From NCBI GenBank assembly GCA_046352935.1, contig JAXMGR010000005.1:1-64000 (forward strand): a DNA stretch of 64,000 nucleotides. The letters run 5' to 3'. The notes below the pieces were generated by a model. It ran no database searches. It saw only the letters and a program-made list of their open reading frames with translations, and was not told the origin of the DNA. Position 1 is the first letter of the stretch, and every line of letters begins with the position of its first letter. A program made the translations under genes and the position numbers. This document shows, in pieces, positions 25,111 to 33,776 of this stretch. Source of the DNA: CAYWMY01 sp046352935 (GTDB taxonomy: Bacteria; Pseudomonadota; Gammaproteobacteria; Steroidobacterales; Steroidobacteraceae).

Positions 25111-26145
25111 TCAGGTCGACCGCGAACGCCGTGAAGGCAGGATCAACCCCTCCGCGGCCCACGCCGCCGCGCCGAGCAGGCCCGCATCGTCGCGGGTGAC
25201 GGCCATCGTCGGCACGCGCGTCATCTCGGCCTCCCTGCGGCCCTTGGCCTCGAAGCGCCTGCGGAAGCCGCCGCGATCGAGCCACGGCAGCAGCGGCTGC
25301 ACGAGTCCACCGGCAAGATAGATGCCGTCCCAGGCGCCGCCCGTCAGCGCGAGGTCGCCCGCGACGCTTCCCAGCAACTCGCACAGCAGTTCCACGGCAC
25401 GCCGTGCGAGCGGTGAGGAGCCTTCGCCTGCGGCCGTGACGATCGTCTCGGGCGTGGTGAGCGGCGCAGGCATGCCGGCGATCTCGCCGAGTGCAGCGTA
25501 CAGGGTCACCAGACCTGGACCGGAGATCAGCCGCTCGTTGGACACGCGGCCGAAACGGCGCCACAGCACACGCAATACCGCGACTTCCTCTTCGCTCGTC
25601 GGCGCGAACGACGCATGTCCACCCTCGGTCTCGATCACGAGCGTGCGTGCAGCGTGCCGCAGCAACAGACCCACGCCGAGGCCCGTGCCGGGACCGATCA
25701 CGCCGAGCACACGATCGCATCCATCGGCAGGATCGGGAGCGGCGAGCACCCCCAGCGGCTGCAGGTCCCCGGCCGCGAGCTGCCCCACCGCGGCGCTCAT
25801 GGCCGCGAAGTCGTTGACGAGCCGCACGGACGTGAAGCCGAAGCGCGCGCGCAGCGCCGCCGCATCGATGCGCCAGGGACTGTTGGTGATCTCGGCGGTC
25901 TCGCCGTGCACGGGTGCCGCGATCGCGAGCACCGCGCACAGGGGCTTCGCGCCGACGTCGCCCAGGTACCGCGCGACGGCATCCTCGAAGGTCGCGAGAT
26001 CCGCCACGGCGAAGCGCGCGGGTTCGAGCGGTCGCGGCGCCCCGTCCGGATGGGCCGCAGCGAGCGCGAAGCGTGCGTTCGTGCCGCCGATGTCGGCGAC
26101 GAGCGTGAGCCCACGGTCCCGGATCGCTCCTGCACCCCCGTTCAT
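25111..26145 (-). CDS. glk: Glucokinase
   Basis: ATP-dependent glucokinase (Glk family, PF02685), 344 residues, forming glucose 6-phosphate in the cytosol. The phosphate loop VADIGGTNARFAL is at 16-28, the catalytic Asp112 is in RLVNDFAAMS, GVIGPGTGLGVG is the adenosine/phosphate2 region, and the glucose-binding stretch EGGHASFAP and GGAWDGIYLAGGL are present. It is slightly longer than the E. coli protein (321 residues) through a basic N-terminus and a C-terminal RRSRST tail. The gene is monocistronic-looking, with 170 bases before the next gene. Confidence 0.93.
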   Translation of the reverse strand: MNGGAGAIRDRGLTLVADIGGTNARFALAAAHPDGAPRPLEPARFAVADLATFEDAVARYLGDVGAKPLCAVLAIAAPVHGETAEITNSPWRIDAAALRARFGFTSVRLVNDFAAMSAAVGQLAAGDLQPLGVLAAPDPADGCDRVLGVIGPGTGLGVGLLLRHAARTLVIETEGGHASFAPTSEEEVAVLRVLWRRFGRVSNERLISGPGLVTLYAALGEIAGMPAPLTTPETIVTAAGEGSSPLARRAVELLCELLGSVAGDLALTGGAWDGIYLAGGLVQPLLPWLDRGGFRRRFEAKGRREAEMTRVPTMAVTRDDAGLLGAAAWAAEGLILPSRRSRST

Positions 26146-26196
26146 CGCGACACCCCTCGTACTGCGCCCCGGGACGCCAATATACGTCGACGCGAT

Positions 26197-26700
26197 TCAG
26201 AGGCGCAGCTGATGGAGCGGCCGACCGGTCGCATCGATGAGGCGCTCCGCCAGCAGCCACGCGCGCGCGTCGCCGGCATCGTGCTCGAACCACGCCGACG
26301 CACTGCCGAGCCGGAACGTGTAGCCCCATCGATCCATGTCGGCGAGCATCGCCTCGCGACCGTAGCCCGGCAGCTCGCCCGCCAGCAGGATCTGCAGATA
26401 GCAGACGCCGTTCTCTTCGGCGAAGTCCCCGCCCGCATCGGTATGCAGCGCCGCGCGACGCCCGGAGTCCATGCAGATCGCATGGCAGGCCTCGTGCAAA
26501 GCCGAGTGCAGCGGGGTGTCGAAGCGCAGGTGCACGCTGCGGCCGATCAGGCCCGCCTCCGACTCACCCCAGTAGGACCCCGGGATCGACGTGCCGGCGG
26601 AATGCCATTCGACCGCGAGACCGTAGCGTCCGAGCAGTCCCTCGAGGGCACCGCGCAGCGGCGCCACGTCGAGGCGCCGCACGTCGCCCGCGTCGTTCAC
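26197..26700 (-). CDS. Uncharacterised protein with HExxH metalloprotease-like motif
   Basis: A 167-residue protein I do not recognise by name. A zincin-type motif HEACH sits at 69-73 in LHSALHEACHAICMD, preceded by IPGSYWGESEAGLIG and followed by FAEENGVCYLQILLAGELPG, where Glu95/96 could be a third ligand. There is no signal peptide or membrane segment. The GTG start overlaps the lptE stop as GTGA, so it is translated with lptE, in the position where many gammaproteobacteria carry holA. A metal-dependent peptidase or a metal-binding protein is possible; function is unknown. Confidence 0.75.
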   Translation of the reverse strand: MNDAGDVRRLDVAPLRGALEGLLGRYGLAVEWHSAGTSIPGSYWGESEAGLIGRSVHLRFDTPLHSALHEACHAICMDSGRRAALHTDAGGDFAEENGVCYLQILLAGELPGYGREAMLADMDRWGYTFRLGSASAWFEHDAGDARAWLLAERLIDATGRPLHQLRL

Positions 26701-27320
26701 GGTCCGGGCGGCGAAACCGGTGTCGCCGGAGATCCGGAGGAAGCAGCCGGGGTTGCGGGCGCTGATGAAGTCGCAGGGGACCCGCTCCCCGGTGGCACCG
26801 CAGCGGCCGGCGCGACGACGACCGGCGGTGGATTGCGCACCGCGGCGCCGAGGCGATAGACGACGAGACTCGCGAGCTCATCGGCGAGCGCGCGCCGGAT
26901 GTCGCGATCCTCGGCGTCCTTGACCAGCACCTCGGCCTCGTTGAACGCGTAGTTGCGGGTCAGCGTCAGCGGTTCCGCGGGCAGGATCTCCTGTCCGTCG
27001 ACCGCGGCCGTGACGATCACGCTGTAGACCACCTCGTACTCGCGCGGCGTATTGCGCGCCGAGACCGACAGCACACGCACACCGACCTCGTCCCGCTTCA
27101 CCCGCACCGTGATGCGCGCCACGGCGGGATCCGCGACCAGCGCGGCGCCGTTCGCCACGAGCTGCGTGCGCAGCGCGTCGTTGAATTCCGTGTAGCGGTC
27201 CGGCACCTCGAGCCAGGTCGCCGCGAACGCCTCGGGGAGTCCGGCGGCGCCGCGCAGGTGGAAGCCGCAGCCCGCGAGCGGCAGGAGGAACAGCATCAGC
27301 CACCACGAACGCTTGCGCAT
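26697..27320 (-). CDS. lptE: LPS-assembly lipoprotein LptE
   Basis: Outer-membrane lipoprotein that plugs LptD during lipopolysaccharide export, 207 residues. The signal peptide MRKRSWWLMLFLLPLAGC gives lipobox Cys18, followed by FHLRGAAGLPEAF, the family signature. The central alpha/beta domain is normal (ITVRVKRDEVGVRVLSVSAR), but the last 45 residues are a Pro/Ala/Ser low-complexity tail not found in E. coli LptE. It is one base downstream of leuS, the conserved gene order. Confidence 0.93.
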   Translation of the reverse strand: MRKRSWWLMLFLLPLAGCGFHLRGAAGLPEAFAATWLEVPDRYTEFNDALRTQLVANGAALVADPAVARITVRVKRDEVGVRVLSVSARNTPREYEVVYSVIVTAAVDGQEILPAEPLTLTRNYAFNEAEVLVKDAEDRDIRRALADELASLVVYRLGAAVRNPPPVVVAPAAAVPPGSGSPATSSAPATPAASSGSPATPVSPPGP

Positions 27321-27321
27321 G

Positions 27322-29910
27322 TCACACCACGACGTTGACGAGCTTCCCGGGCACGTAGATGAACTTGCGCACGGGCTGGTCGGCGACAAAACGCGTCACG
27401 GCCTCGTCGGCGAGCGCCGCGGCCCGCACGGTCGCCTCGTCGGCTCCGACCGGGATCGCGACACGGCCACGCAGTCTGCCGTTGACCTGCACGACGATCT
27501 CGACCGAGTCCTGAGCGAGCGCGGCCGCGTCCGGCTTCGGCCAGGGCTCGTCGATCAGCGCGCGCTCGTGGCCGAGTTCCCGCCACAGCACATGCGTCGC
27601 GTGCGGCACGATCGGCGAGAGCATGAGCACCGCGAGCTCGAGGGTCTCGCGGGCCACCGCACGACCGGCGGGCGTCGCGTCGTCCGTCTTCGCGAGCGCG
27701 TTCAGCAGCTCCATGACCGCCGCGATCGCCGTGTTGAAGGTCCGCCGCCGGCCGATGTCGTCGGCGACCTTGGCGAGCGTCTGGTGCGCGAGGCGCCGCA
27801 GGTCCTTCTGCGCAGGAGTGAGCGAGGCGACCTCGAGTGCAGGCGCCGGTCCCGCACTCACGTGCTGGTGGACCGCACGCCACAGGCGCTTCATGAAGCG
27901 GAACGCGCCCTCGACACCCTCGTCGGACCATTCGAGCGTCTGCTCGGGCGGGGCCGCGAACATCATGAACAGCCGCGCCGTGTCGGCGCCACAGCGATCC
28001 ACGAGCGCCTGCGGATCGACGCCGTTGTTCTTCGACTTCGACATCGTGCCGATGCCGGCGTATTCGACCGGCTGGCCGTCGGACTTCGCGGTGTGGCCGA
28101 CGCGTGCGCCCTTCGCGTCGTGCCGGACCTCGATGTCCGCGGGGTTGAAATACTGCACGCGCCCCGCGGCCGGCTTCCGGAAGTAGATCTCGTTGAGCAC
28201 CATGCCCTGGGTGAGCAGGTTCGTGAACGGCTCGTCGACCCTGACGAGCCCGAGATCGCGCATGACCTTGGTCCAGAAGCGCGAATACAGCAGGTGCAGG
28301 ATGGCGTGCTCGATGCCGCCGATGTACTGGTCCACCGGCATCCAGTAGTCGGCGCGCGCGTCGACCATCGCGCGCGCGTTGTCGGCGTTCGCGTAGCGCA
28401 GGAAGTACCACGACGAGTCCACGAAGGTGTCCATCGTGTCCGTCTCGCGCCGTGCGGCCTGCCCGCAGCGCGGGCAACTGCAATTGACGAAGGACTCCAG
28501 CTTCGCGAGCGGGTTGCCGCTGCCGTCGGGCACCAGGTCCTCGGGCAGCACCACCGGCAACTGCTCGTCGGGCACGGGCACGTCGCCGCAGGACGGGCAG
28601 TGGACGATCGGGATCGGGCAGCCCCAGTAGCGCTGGCGCGAAATACCCCAGTCGCGCAGGCGGAACTGCACGCGCTTGCGGCCCAGCCCTTTCGCTTCGA
28701 GGTCCCCGGCGATCGCATCGACGGCGCCCTGGAAGTCGAGGCCGTCGTAGCGACCCGAGTTGATGAGCGTGCCGTACTCGGCGTAGGCGTCGAGCCACGG
28801 CGCCGGGGTTGTGTCCCCCGCGGAGGTGCGGATCACGGCGCGGATCGGCAGCCGGTACTTCGTCGCGAACGCGAAGTCGCGCTCGTCGTGCGCGGGCACG
28901 GCCATGACGGCGCCCTCGCCGTAGCCCATGAGCACGTAGTTCGCGACCCACACGGGCAGCGGCTCGCCGGTGAGCGGATGGCGCACGAAACGACCGATCG
29001 GCAGGCCCTTCTTCTCCTGCGTCGCGAGCTCGGCTTCGGTCACGCCGCCACGGCGGCATTCCTCGACGAACGCGGCCACTGCCGGATTCGTCTCCGCGGC
29101 CCGCAGCGCAATCGGGTGTTCCGCGGCGACCGCGACATAGGTCGCGCCCATCAAGGTGTCGGCGCGCGTCGTGAATACGCGGATGTCGCCGCCCGCATCG
29201 ATGTCCGGGAACACGATCTCCGCGCCCTCGGAGCGGCCGATCCAGTTCGCCTGCATGAGCCGCACGCGCTCGGGCCAGCCCGCGAGCCCGTCGAGCGCCG
29301 ACAGCAGCTCGTCCGCATAGCGCGTGATGCCGAGGTAGTACATCGGGATCTCGCGCTTCTCGACCGGGGCACCCGTGCGCCAGCCGCAGCCGTCGATGAC
29401 CTGTTCGTTGGCGAGCACGGTCTGGTCGACCGGATCCCAGTTCACGACGCCGGTCGTCTTGTACGCGACACCCTTCTCGAGCATGCGCAGGAACAGCCAC
29501 TGGTTCCAGCGGTAGTACTCGGGCCGGCAGGTCGCGACCTCCCGGCGCCAGTCGACCGCGAAGCCGAGCGCCTTCAGCTGGCGCTTCATGTAGGCGATGT
29601 TGTCCCAGGTCCACTTCGCAGGTGGCACGCCGTTCGCCATCGCGGCATTCTCGGCCGGCAGGCCGAACGCATCCCAGCCCATCGGCTGCAGCACGTTGGC
29701 GCCCTGCATGCGCATGAAGCGCGACAGCACGTCGCCGATGGTGTAGTTGCGCACGTGGCCCATGTGCAGCCGCCCGCTCGGGTACGGGAACATCGACAGG
29801 CAGTAGTATTTCGGGCGGGCTGGATCTTCGGTGGCGGCGAAGGAGGCGTGCTCGTCCCAGTGGCGCTGGGCAGCAGCTTCGACGACGGCGGGTTCGTAGC
29901 GTTCTTCCAT
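27322..29910 (-). CDS. leuS: Leucyl-tRNA synthetase
   Basis: Class I aminoacyl-tRNA synthetase, 862 residues, the usual bacterial length. The HIGH-type motif reads YPSGRLHMGHVRNY (HMGH at 49-52) and the KMSKS-type motif reads TMSKSKNNGVDP. Between them lie the CP1 editing domain (GATYVAVAAEHPIAL; VMAVPAHDERDFAFA) and a zinc region CPSCGDVPVP with CSCPRCG. The start at MEERYEPAVVEAAAQRHW matches the family N-terminus; a 37-codon Arg-rich upstream extension is rejected. lnt lies 44 bases upstream and lptE one base downstream. Confidence 0.97.
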   Translation of the reverse strand: MEERYEPAVVEAAAQRHWDEHASFAATEDPARPKYYCLSMFPYPSGRLHMGHVRNYTIGDVLSRFMRMQGANVLQPMGWDAFGLPAENAAMANGVPPAKWTWDNIAYMKRQLKALGFAVDWRREVATCRPEYYRWNQWLFLRMLEKGVAYKTTGVVNWDPVDQTVLANEQVIDGCGWRTGAPVEKREIPMYYLGITRYADELLSALDGLAGWPERVRLMQANWIGRSEGAEIVFPDIDAGGDIRVFTTRADTLMGATYVAVAAEHPIALRAAETNPAVAAFVEECRRGGVTEAELATQEKKGLPIGRFVRHPLTGEPLPVWVANYVLMGYGEGAVMAVPAHDERDFAFATKYRLPIRAVIRTSAGDTTPAPWLDAYAEYGTLINSGRYDGLDFQGAVDAIAGDLEAKGLGRKRVQFRLRDWGISRQRYWGCPIPIVHCPSCGDVPVPDEQLPVVLPEDLVPDGSGNPLAKLESFVNCSCPRCGQAARRETDTMDTFVDSSWYFLRYANADNARAMVDARADYWMPVDQYIGGIEHAILHLLYSRFWTKVMRDLGLVRVDEPFTNLLTQGMVLNEIYFRKPAAGRVQYFNPADIEVRHDAKGARVGHTAKSDGQPVEYAGIGTMSKSKNNGVDPQALVDRCGADTARLFMMFAAPPEQTLEWSDEGVEGAFRFMKRLWRAVHQHVSAGPAPALEVASLTPAQKDLRRLAHQTLAKVADDIGRRRTFNTAIAAVMELLNALAKTDDATPAGRAVARETLELAVLMLSPIVPHATHVLWRELGHERALIDEPWPKPDAAALAQDSVEIVVQVNGRLRGRVAIPVGADEATVRAAALADEAVTRFVADQPVRKFIYVPGKLVNVVV

Positions 29911-29954
29911 GGGCCGGGACGGGGATGCGGGTCGGTAACGGGGCGGCAAGGATA

Positions 29955-31481
29955 TCAGGAGGCCGTCCGGACCGCGCCGCCGCGGCGCCTCCCGGCGAGC
30001 GCGACGGCGAGCCCGCACCACGCGAGGACAAGCACGGGCCAGTTGCCCGTGTGCGCGTAGGGCGTCAGCCCGGTCATCGGCGTCACCCGCCCCCGCAGGA
30101 TTTCGGGTACGAACTGCGGAGCGCGGGCAACGACCCGGCCATCGGGCGCGATGATGGCCGTGATGCCGTTCGAAGTCGCCCGCGCGAGGTAGCGGCCCGC
30201 TTCGCGGGCGCGGAAGCGCGCCATCTGCAGCTGCTGATGCGGCGCGGTGGAATCGCCGAACCAGGCGTTGTTGGTCACGTTGACCAGCAGCTCCGACTCA
30301 CCCAGCGTCGCGAGCTGCTCGGAACCGTAGGCATCCTCGTAACAGATGGTCGGCGCAATGTGGATGCCCGCGGCAGAGAGAGGCGCCTGGCGCTCGGCAC
30401 CCGGCGACATGTCGACATAAGGCAGGCTCATGAGCCGCATCCAGCCCCGCACGAACTTCGGCACGGGGAAGAATTCGCCGAAAGGCACGAGACGGCGCTT
30501 GTAGTACCAGGTCGTACCGTCGGAGAACGCGACCATGCCGTTGTAGAAACGGTTGGTCGCGAAGTCGAGGCGGAGCAGGCCGAGGATCAGGTCCGAGCCC
30601 TTCGCGCGGGCCTCACGCCACATGGCGTCGAGGTAGTCCGACGCTTCGTGGGCGAGCACGGGCAGCGCCGCCTCGGGCCACACGATCAGCTTCGCGCCGA
30701 GGGCCTTGCGAGTCATGTCACGGTAGAGGTCCAGGGTGACCGCGCGATTGTCCTCCTGCCACTTGAGGTCCTGCGGGATCGCGCCCTGCACCAGCGCGAC
30801 CTCGAAGGGCGCGCCCGCCGGCCGCGTGTAGCTGCGACCGTCGAGCACCACGCTGCCGCCGGCCACCGTGACGAGCACGACCGCGGCGGCGATGCGCGCC
30901 CGACCCGACATGCCGGCCATCACGACCAGCGCCGCTGCCACGAGCAGCGTCACGAGCGTCACACCGTGCACGCCTGCGACCGGCGCCAGCGCCGCGAGCG
31001 GCGTGTCACTCTGCGAGTAGCCGAGCTGCAGCCAGGGAAAACCGCTGAACAGCCAGCCACGCGTCCAGTCGACGATCAGCCAGGCGCAGGGCACGCCGAC
31101 GAGCGCACCCACCGGTGTCGCCGGCCGGAGCCAGCGCGCGGCCGCGTATCCCAGCAGCCCGTAATAGGACGCCATCAGCGCGACGAGACCGAGCATGAGG
31201 AACAGGGCCAGCCACACCGGTGCGAGACCGAAGACGTGGATGGCCGTGTAGAGCCAGTAGGTGCCCGGCACGAACATGCCGGCCGCCCACAGGAACCCGA
31301 GCCGGAACGCTTCGCGCGGTGATGCGTCACGCCACAGCCACATGAGCAGCGCCGGCCCGAGAAAGCCGAACGGCCACCAGGACGAGGGCGCAAAAGCCAG
31401 CACGGTCGCGACCCCGCCTGCCACGGCGGCGACCCGCGCGCCACGCGGCCCCAGGGCCGCACTGCCGACCGGGAAGACCAT
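29955..31481 (-). CDS. lnt: Apolipoprotein N-acyltransferase
   Basis: Inner-membrane enzyme adding the third acyl chain to lipoproteins, 508 residues. Six to eight hydrophobic helices occupy the first 215 residues and the nitrilase-like periplasmic domain follows, with the triad Glu270 (IVWPEAALP), Lys328 (YYKRRLVPFGE) and Cys380 (PTICYEDAY), the equivalents of E. coli Glu267, Lys335 and Cys387. Its ATG overlaps the corC stop by one base (TGATG). A final C-terminal helix is present. Confidence 0.96.
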   Translation of the reverse strand: MVFPVGSAALGPRGARVAAVAGGVATVLAFAPSSWWPFGFLGPALLMWLWRDASPREAFRLGFLWAAGMFVPGTYWLYTAIHVFGLAPVWLALFLMLGLVALMASYYGLLGYAAARWLRPATPVGALVGVPCAWLIVDWTRGWLFSGFPWLQLGYSQSDTPLAALAPVAGVHGVTLVTLLVAAALVVMAGMSGRARIAAAVVLVTVAGGSVVLDGRSYTRPAGAPFEVALVQGAIPQDLKWQEDNRAVTLDLYRDMTRKALGAKLIVWPEAALPVLAHEASDYLDAMWREARAKGSDLILGLLRLDFATNRFYNGMVAFSDGTTWYYKRRLVPFGEFFPVPKFVRGWMRLMSLPYVDMSPGAERQAPLSAAGIHIAPTICYEDAYGSEQLATLGESELLVNVTNNAWFGDSTAPHQQLQMARFRAREAGRYLARATSNGITAIIAPDGRVVARAPQFVPEILRGRVTPMTGLTPYAHTGNWPVLVLAWCGLAVALAGRRRGGAVRTAS

Positions 31482-32341
31482 CAGCGCCGGGGTCCTTCGG
31501 AACCGCGTCCGCGCAACGACGACTCGAGCGGCGTGATCACGCGCAGCGCATCGATCCGTCGGCGATCGGCGCGCAGCACGCGGAACTCCACGCCATCGAG
31601 CGTCACCGACTCACCGCGGCGCGGCAGCTGGCCGAAGGCGTGCATCACCAGACCACCGATGGTGTCGAACTCGTCGTCGGGGAAATCGGTGGCGAAATAC
31701 TCGTTGAAATCGTCGATGCGCGTGAGCGCGCGCACCGTGAACTGGCGGTCGCCCTCGCGCCGGATGGTCTGGTCGTCCTCGACGTCGTACTCGTCGGCGA
31801 TCTCGCCCACGATCTCCTCGATGACGTCCTCGATCGTGACGAGACCCGCCACGCCGCCGTACTCGTCGACGACGATGGCCATGTGGTTGCGGCTGGCGCG
31901 GAACTCCTTGAGCAGCACGTCGAGGCGCTTGCTCTCGGGCACGAACACCGCTGGCCTGAGTACCTCACGGATGTCGAACTCGACGGCACCGCCTTCCGCG
32001 AAGTAACGGAGCAGGTCCTTCGCCAGCAGGATGCCGACGACCTGATCGCGATCCTCGCCGATGACCGGAAAGCGGGAATGCCCGGACTCGACCACCTGCG
32101 GCAGGATCTGTGCGGGCAGCGCGTCACGCTCGACGACCGTCATCTGCGAACGCGGCACCATGATGTCACGGACCTGCAGATCGCCGACGGCGAGCACGCC
32201 CTCGAGCATCGCCAGCGCATCGGCGTCGATCAGGCCGCGACGCCCGGCCTCGCGGAGGCTGTCGAGCAGTTCCTCGCGATCGCGCGGCTCTCCGGCGACG
32301 AGGCGCTTGAACCACCCGCTGCGGCCAGTGTCCTCGTTCAC
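31481..32341 (-). CDS. corC: CorC/YbeX-type CBS-domain protein
   Basis: Cytosolic protein of 286 residues with two CBS domains (VRDIMVPRSQMTVVERD; VPESKRLDVLLKEFRASRNHMA) and a C-terminal CorC_HlyC/transporter-associated domain (FTVRALTRIDDFNEYFAT). The family is linked to magnesium and cobalt efflux and salt tolerance; the biochemical role is not settled. Gene order between ybeY and lnt is the conserved one. The GTG start overlaps the ybeY stop as GTGA. Confidence 0.93.
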   Translation of the reverse strand: MNEDTGRSGWFKRLVAGEPRDREELLDSLREAGRRGLIDADALAMLEGVLAVGDLQVRDIMVPRSQMTVVERDALPAQILPQVVESGHSRFPVIGEDRDQVVGILLAKDLLRYFAEGGAVEFDIREVLRPAVFVPESKRLDVLLKEFRASRNHMAIVVDEYGGVAGLVTIEDVIEEIVGEIADEYDVEDDQTIRREGDRQFTVRALTRIDDFNEYFATDFPDDEFDTIGGLVMHAFGQLPRRGESVTLDGVEFRVLRADRRRIDALRVITPLESSLRGRGSEGPRR

Positions 32342-32805
32342 GTCGCCTCCCGGTACGGGTCCGGCAGGCCGAGTGCCGCGAGCACGCGCGATTCGCGCGA
32401 CTCCATGCGCTCCGCTTCGACCACCCGTTCGTGATCGTAGCCCCGCAGGTGCAGGCAGCCGTGCACGACCATGTGTGCCCAGTGGTTCCTGAGCGGCTTG
32501 CGCTGGTCGCGCGCCTCGCGTGCCACCACGGGCGCACAGATCACGATGTCACCGAGCCGGCGAACGCCGTCCGGGGATCGTCCGCCGGCGGGGAACGACA
32601 GCACGTTCGTGGGCCGGTCCTTGCCGCGAAAGACACGGTTGAGGCGCCGGCTCTCCGCGCTGCCGACCACGGCGATGCACATCTCGACGTTGCGCGGCGT
32701 TCCCGCGGCGAGCGCCCAGCGACGCAGCGTCGCAGCCGCGGGCACCCAAGGACGGCGCGTCCGGAGCCGCACCGCGATCGGCGGTTCGCTCCCGCGCGGG
32801 CTCAC
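32338..32805 (-). CDS. ybeY: Endoribonuclease YbeY
   Basis: Zinc-dependent single-strand endoribonuclease for 16S rRNA 3'-end maturation and ribosome quality control, 155 residues. The metal site HGCLHLRGYDH is complete, with His115, His119 and His125, and the conserved Arg/Asn loop RPTNVLSFP is present. GTG start, overlapping the phoH stop as GTGA. Confidence 0.95.
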   Translation of the reverse strand: MSPRGSEPPIAVRLRTRRPWVPAAATLRRWALAAGTPRNVEMCIAVVGSAESRRLNRVFRGKDRPTNVLSFPAGGRSPDGVRRLGDIVICAPVVAREARDQRKPLRNHWAHMVVHGCLHLRGYDHERVVEAERMESRESRVLAALGLPDPYREAT

Positions 32806-33776
32806 GACGCTTCCCCGGAGTGCCGCTCGTAGGCCTGCACGATGCGCTGCACGAGCGGATGCCGCACGACGTCGCGCGCCGTGAACTGCGTGAACGCGAT
32901 GCCGGGCACGCCCTGCAGCACCTCGAGCGCGTGGCGCAACCCCGACTGCCGGTGACTCGGCAGGTCGGTCTGCGTGACATCGCCCGTGACGACGGCCCTC
33001 GAGCCGAAGCCGATGCGCGTCAGGAACATCTTCATCTGTTCGACGGTCGTGTTCTGCGCCTCGTCGAGGATCACGAAGGACTCGTTCAGCGTGCGGCCGC
33101 GCATGAACGCGAGCGGTGCCACCTCGATCACGTTGCGCTCCATGAGGCGCGCGACGCGGTCGAAGCCCATCATCTCGTAGAGCGCGTCGTACATCGGGCG
33201 CAGGTAGGGATCCACCTTCTGGGCGAGATCGCCCGGAAGGAAGCCGAGCCGTTCGCCGGCCTCGACGGCGGGCCGCACCAGAACGATGCGACGCACGCGA
33301 TCGCGGTTCAGCGCCTCGACGGCGCAGGCCACCGCGAGGTACGTCTTGCCGGTCCCGGCGGGGCCGACACCGAAGACGAGGTCGTGGCCGCGCATGTTCG
33401 CGACGTAGCCCGCCTGGTTGGCGCCGCGCCCGCGAACCCAGCCGCGTGCGGTCTCGACGGCCGCGTCGTCGGCCGTCGCGCCGGGTTCCATGCCCGCCTC
33501 CTGGAGCGTCAGATGCACCGACTCGGCATCGATCACGTCGCGGCCGGCGCGGGCATGCAGGTGCCGGAGCACCTGCTCCGCCGCAGCGGCGCGTTCACCG
33601 GAGATGACGAAATCCGCGCCGCGACGATGGATCTGGACACCCAGCCGCTGCTCGATCTCGCGCAGGTTCGAGTCCAGCGGGCCGCAGAGGTCCGCGAGCA
33701 GGACGTTGTCGGCCTCCGGAAAGCCCACCTCGCGGGCCGGTACGTCGTGCAGGGGATTCGCGCCCGACTCAGCCAC
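32802..33776 (-). CDS. ybeZ: PhoH-family ATPase (YbeZ)
   Basis: PhoH-like P-loop ATPase/helicase partner of YbeY. Walker A is VGPAGTGKTYLAV and Walker B VILDEAQN. The N-terminal KH-like part reads LCGPLDSNLREIEQRLGVQI, matching E. coli YbeZ. I use the GTG at VAESGANP (324 residues, 8-base overlap with miaB); an ATG 15 codons and a GTG 19 codons further upstream would overlap miaB by 53 and 65 bases, so the start is uncertain. It is part of the miaB-ybeZ-ybeY-corC-lnt string. Confidence 0.93.
   Translation of the reverse strand: MAESGANPLHDVPAREVGFPEADNVLLADLCGPLDSNLREIEQRLGVQIHRRGADFVISGERAAAAEQVLRHLHARAGRDVIDAESVHLTLQEAGMEPGATADDAAVETARGWVRGRGANQAGYVANMRGHDLVFGVGPAGTGKTYLAVACAVEALNRDRVRRIVLVRPAVEAGERLGFLPGDLAQKVDPYLRPMYDALYEMMGFDRVARLMERNVIEVAPLAFMRGRTLNESFVILDEAQNTTVEQMKMFLTRIGFGSRAVVTGDVTQTDLPSHRQSGLRHALEVLQGVPGIAFTQFTARDVVRHPLVQRIVQAYERHSGEAS

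Noticed and set aside
27313..30060. Long plus-strand open frames, for example 915 codons opposite leuS and 846 codons opposite the permease fusion (10405-12945)
   Set aside because: They are antisense shadows of GC-rich genes with no recognisable domains and Arg/His/Asp-rich composition; the minus-strand genes have clear family motifs.
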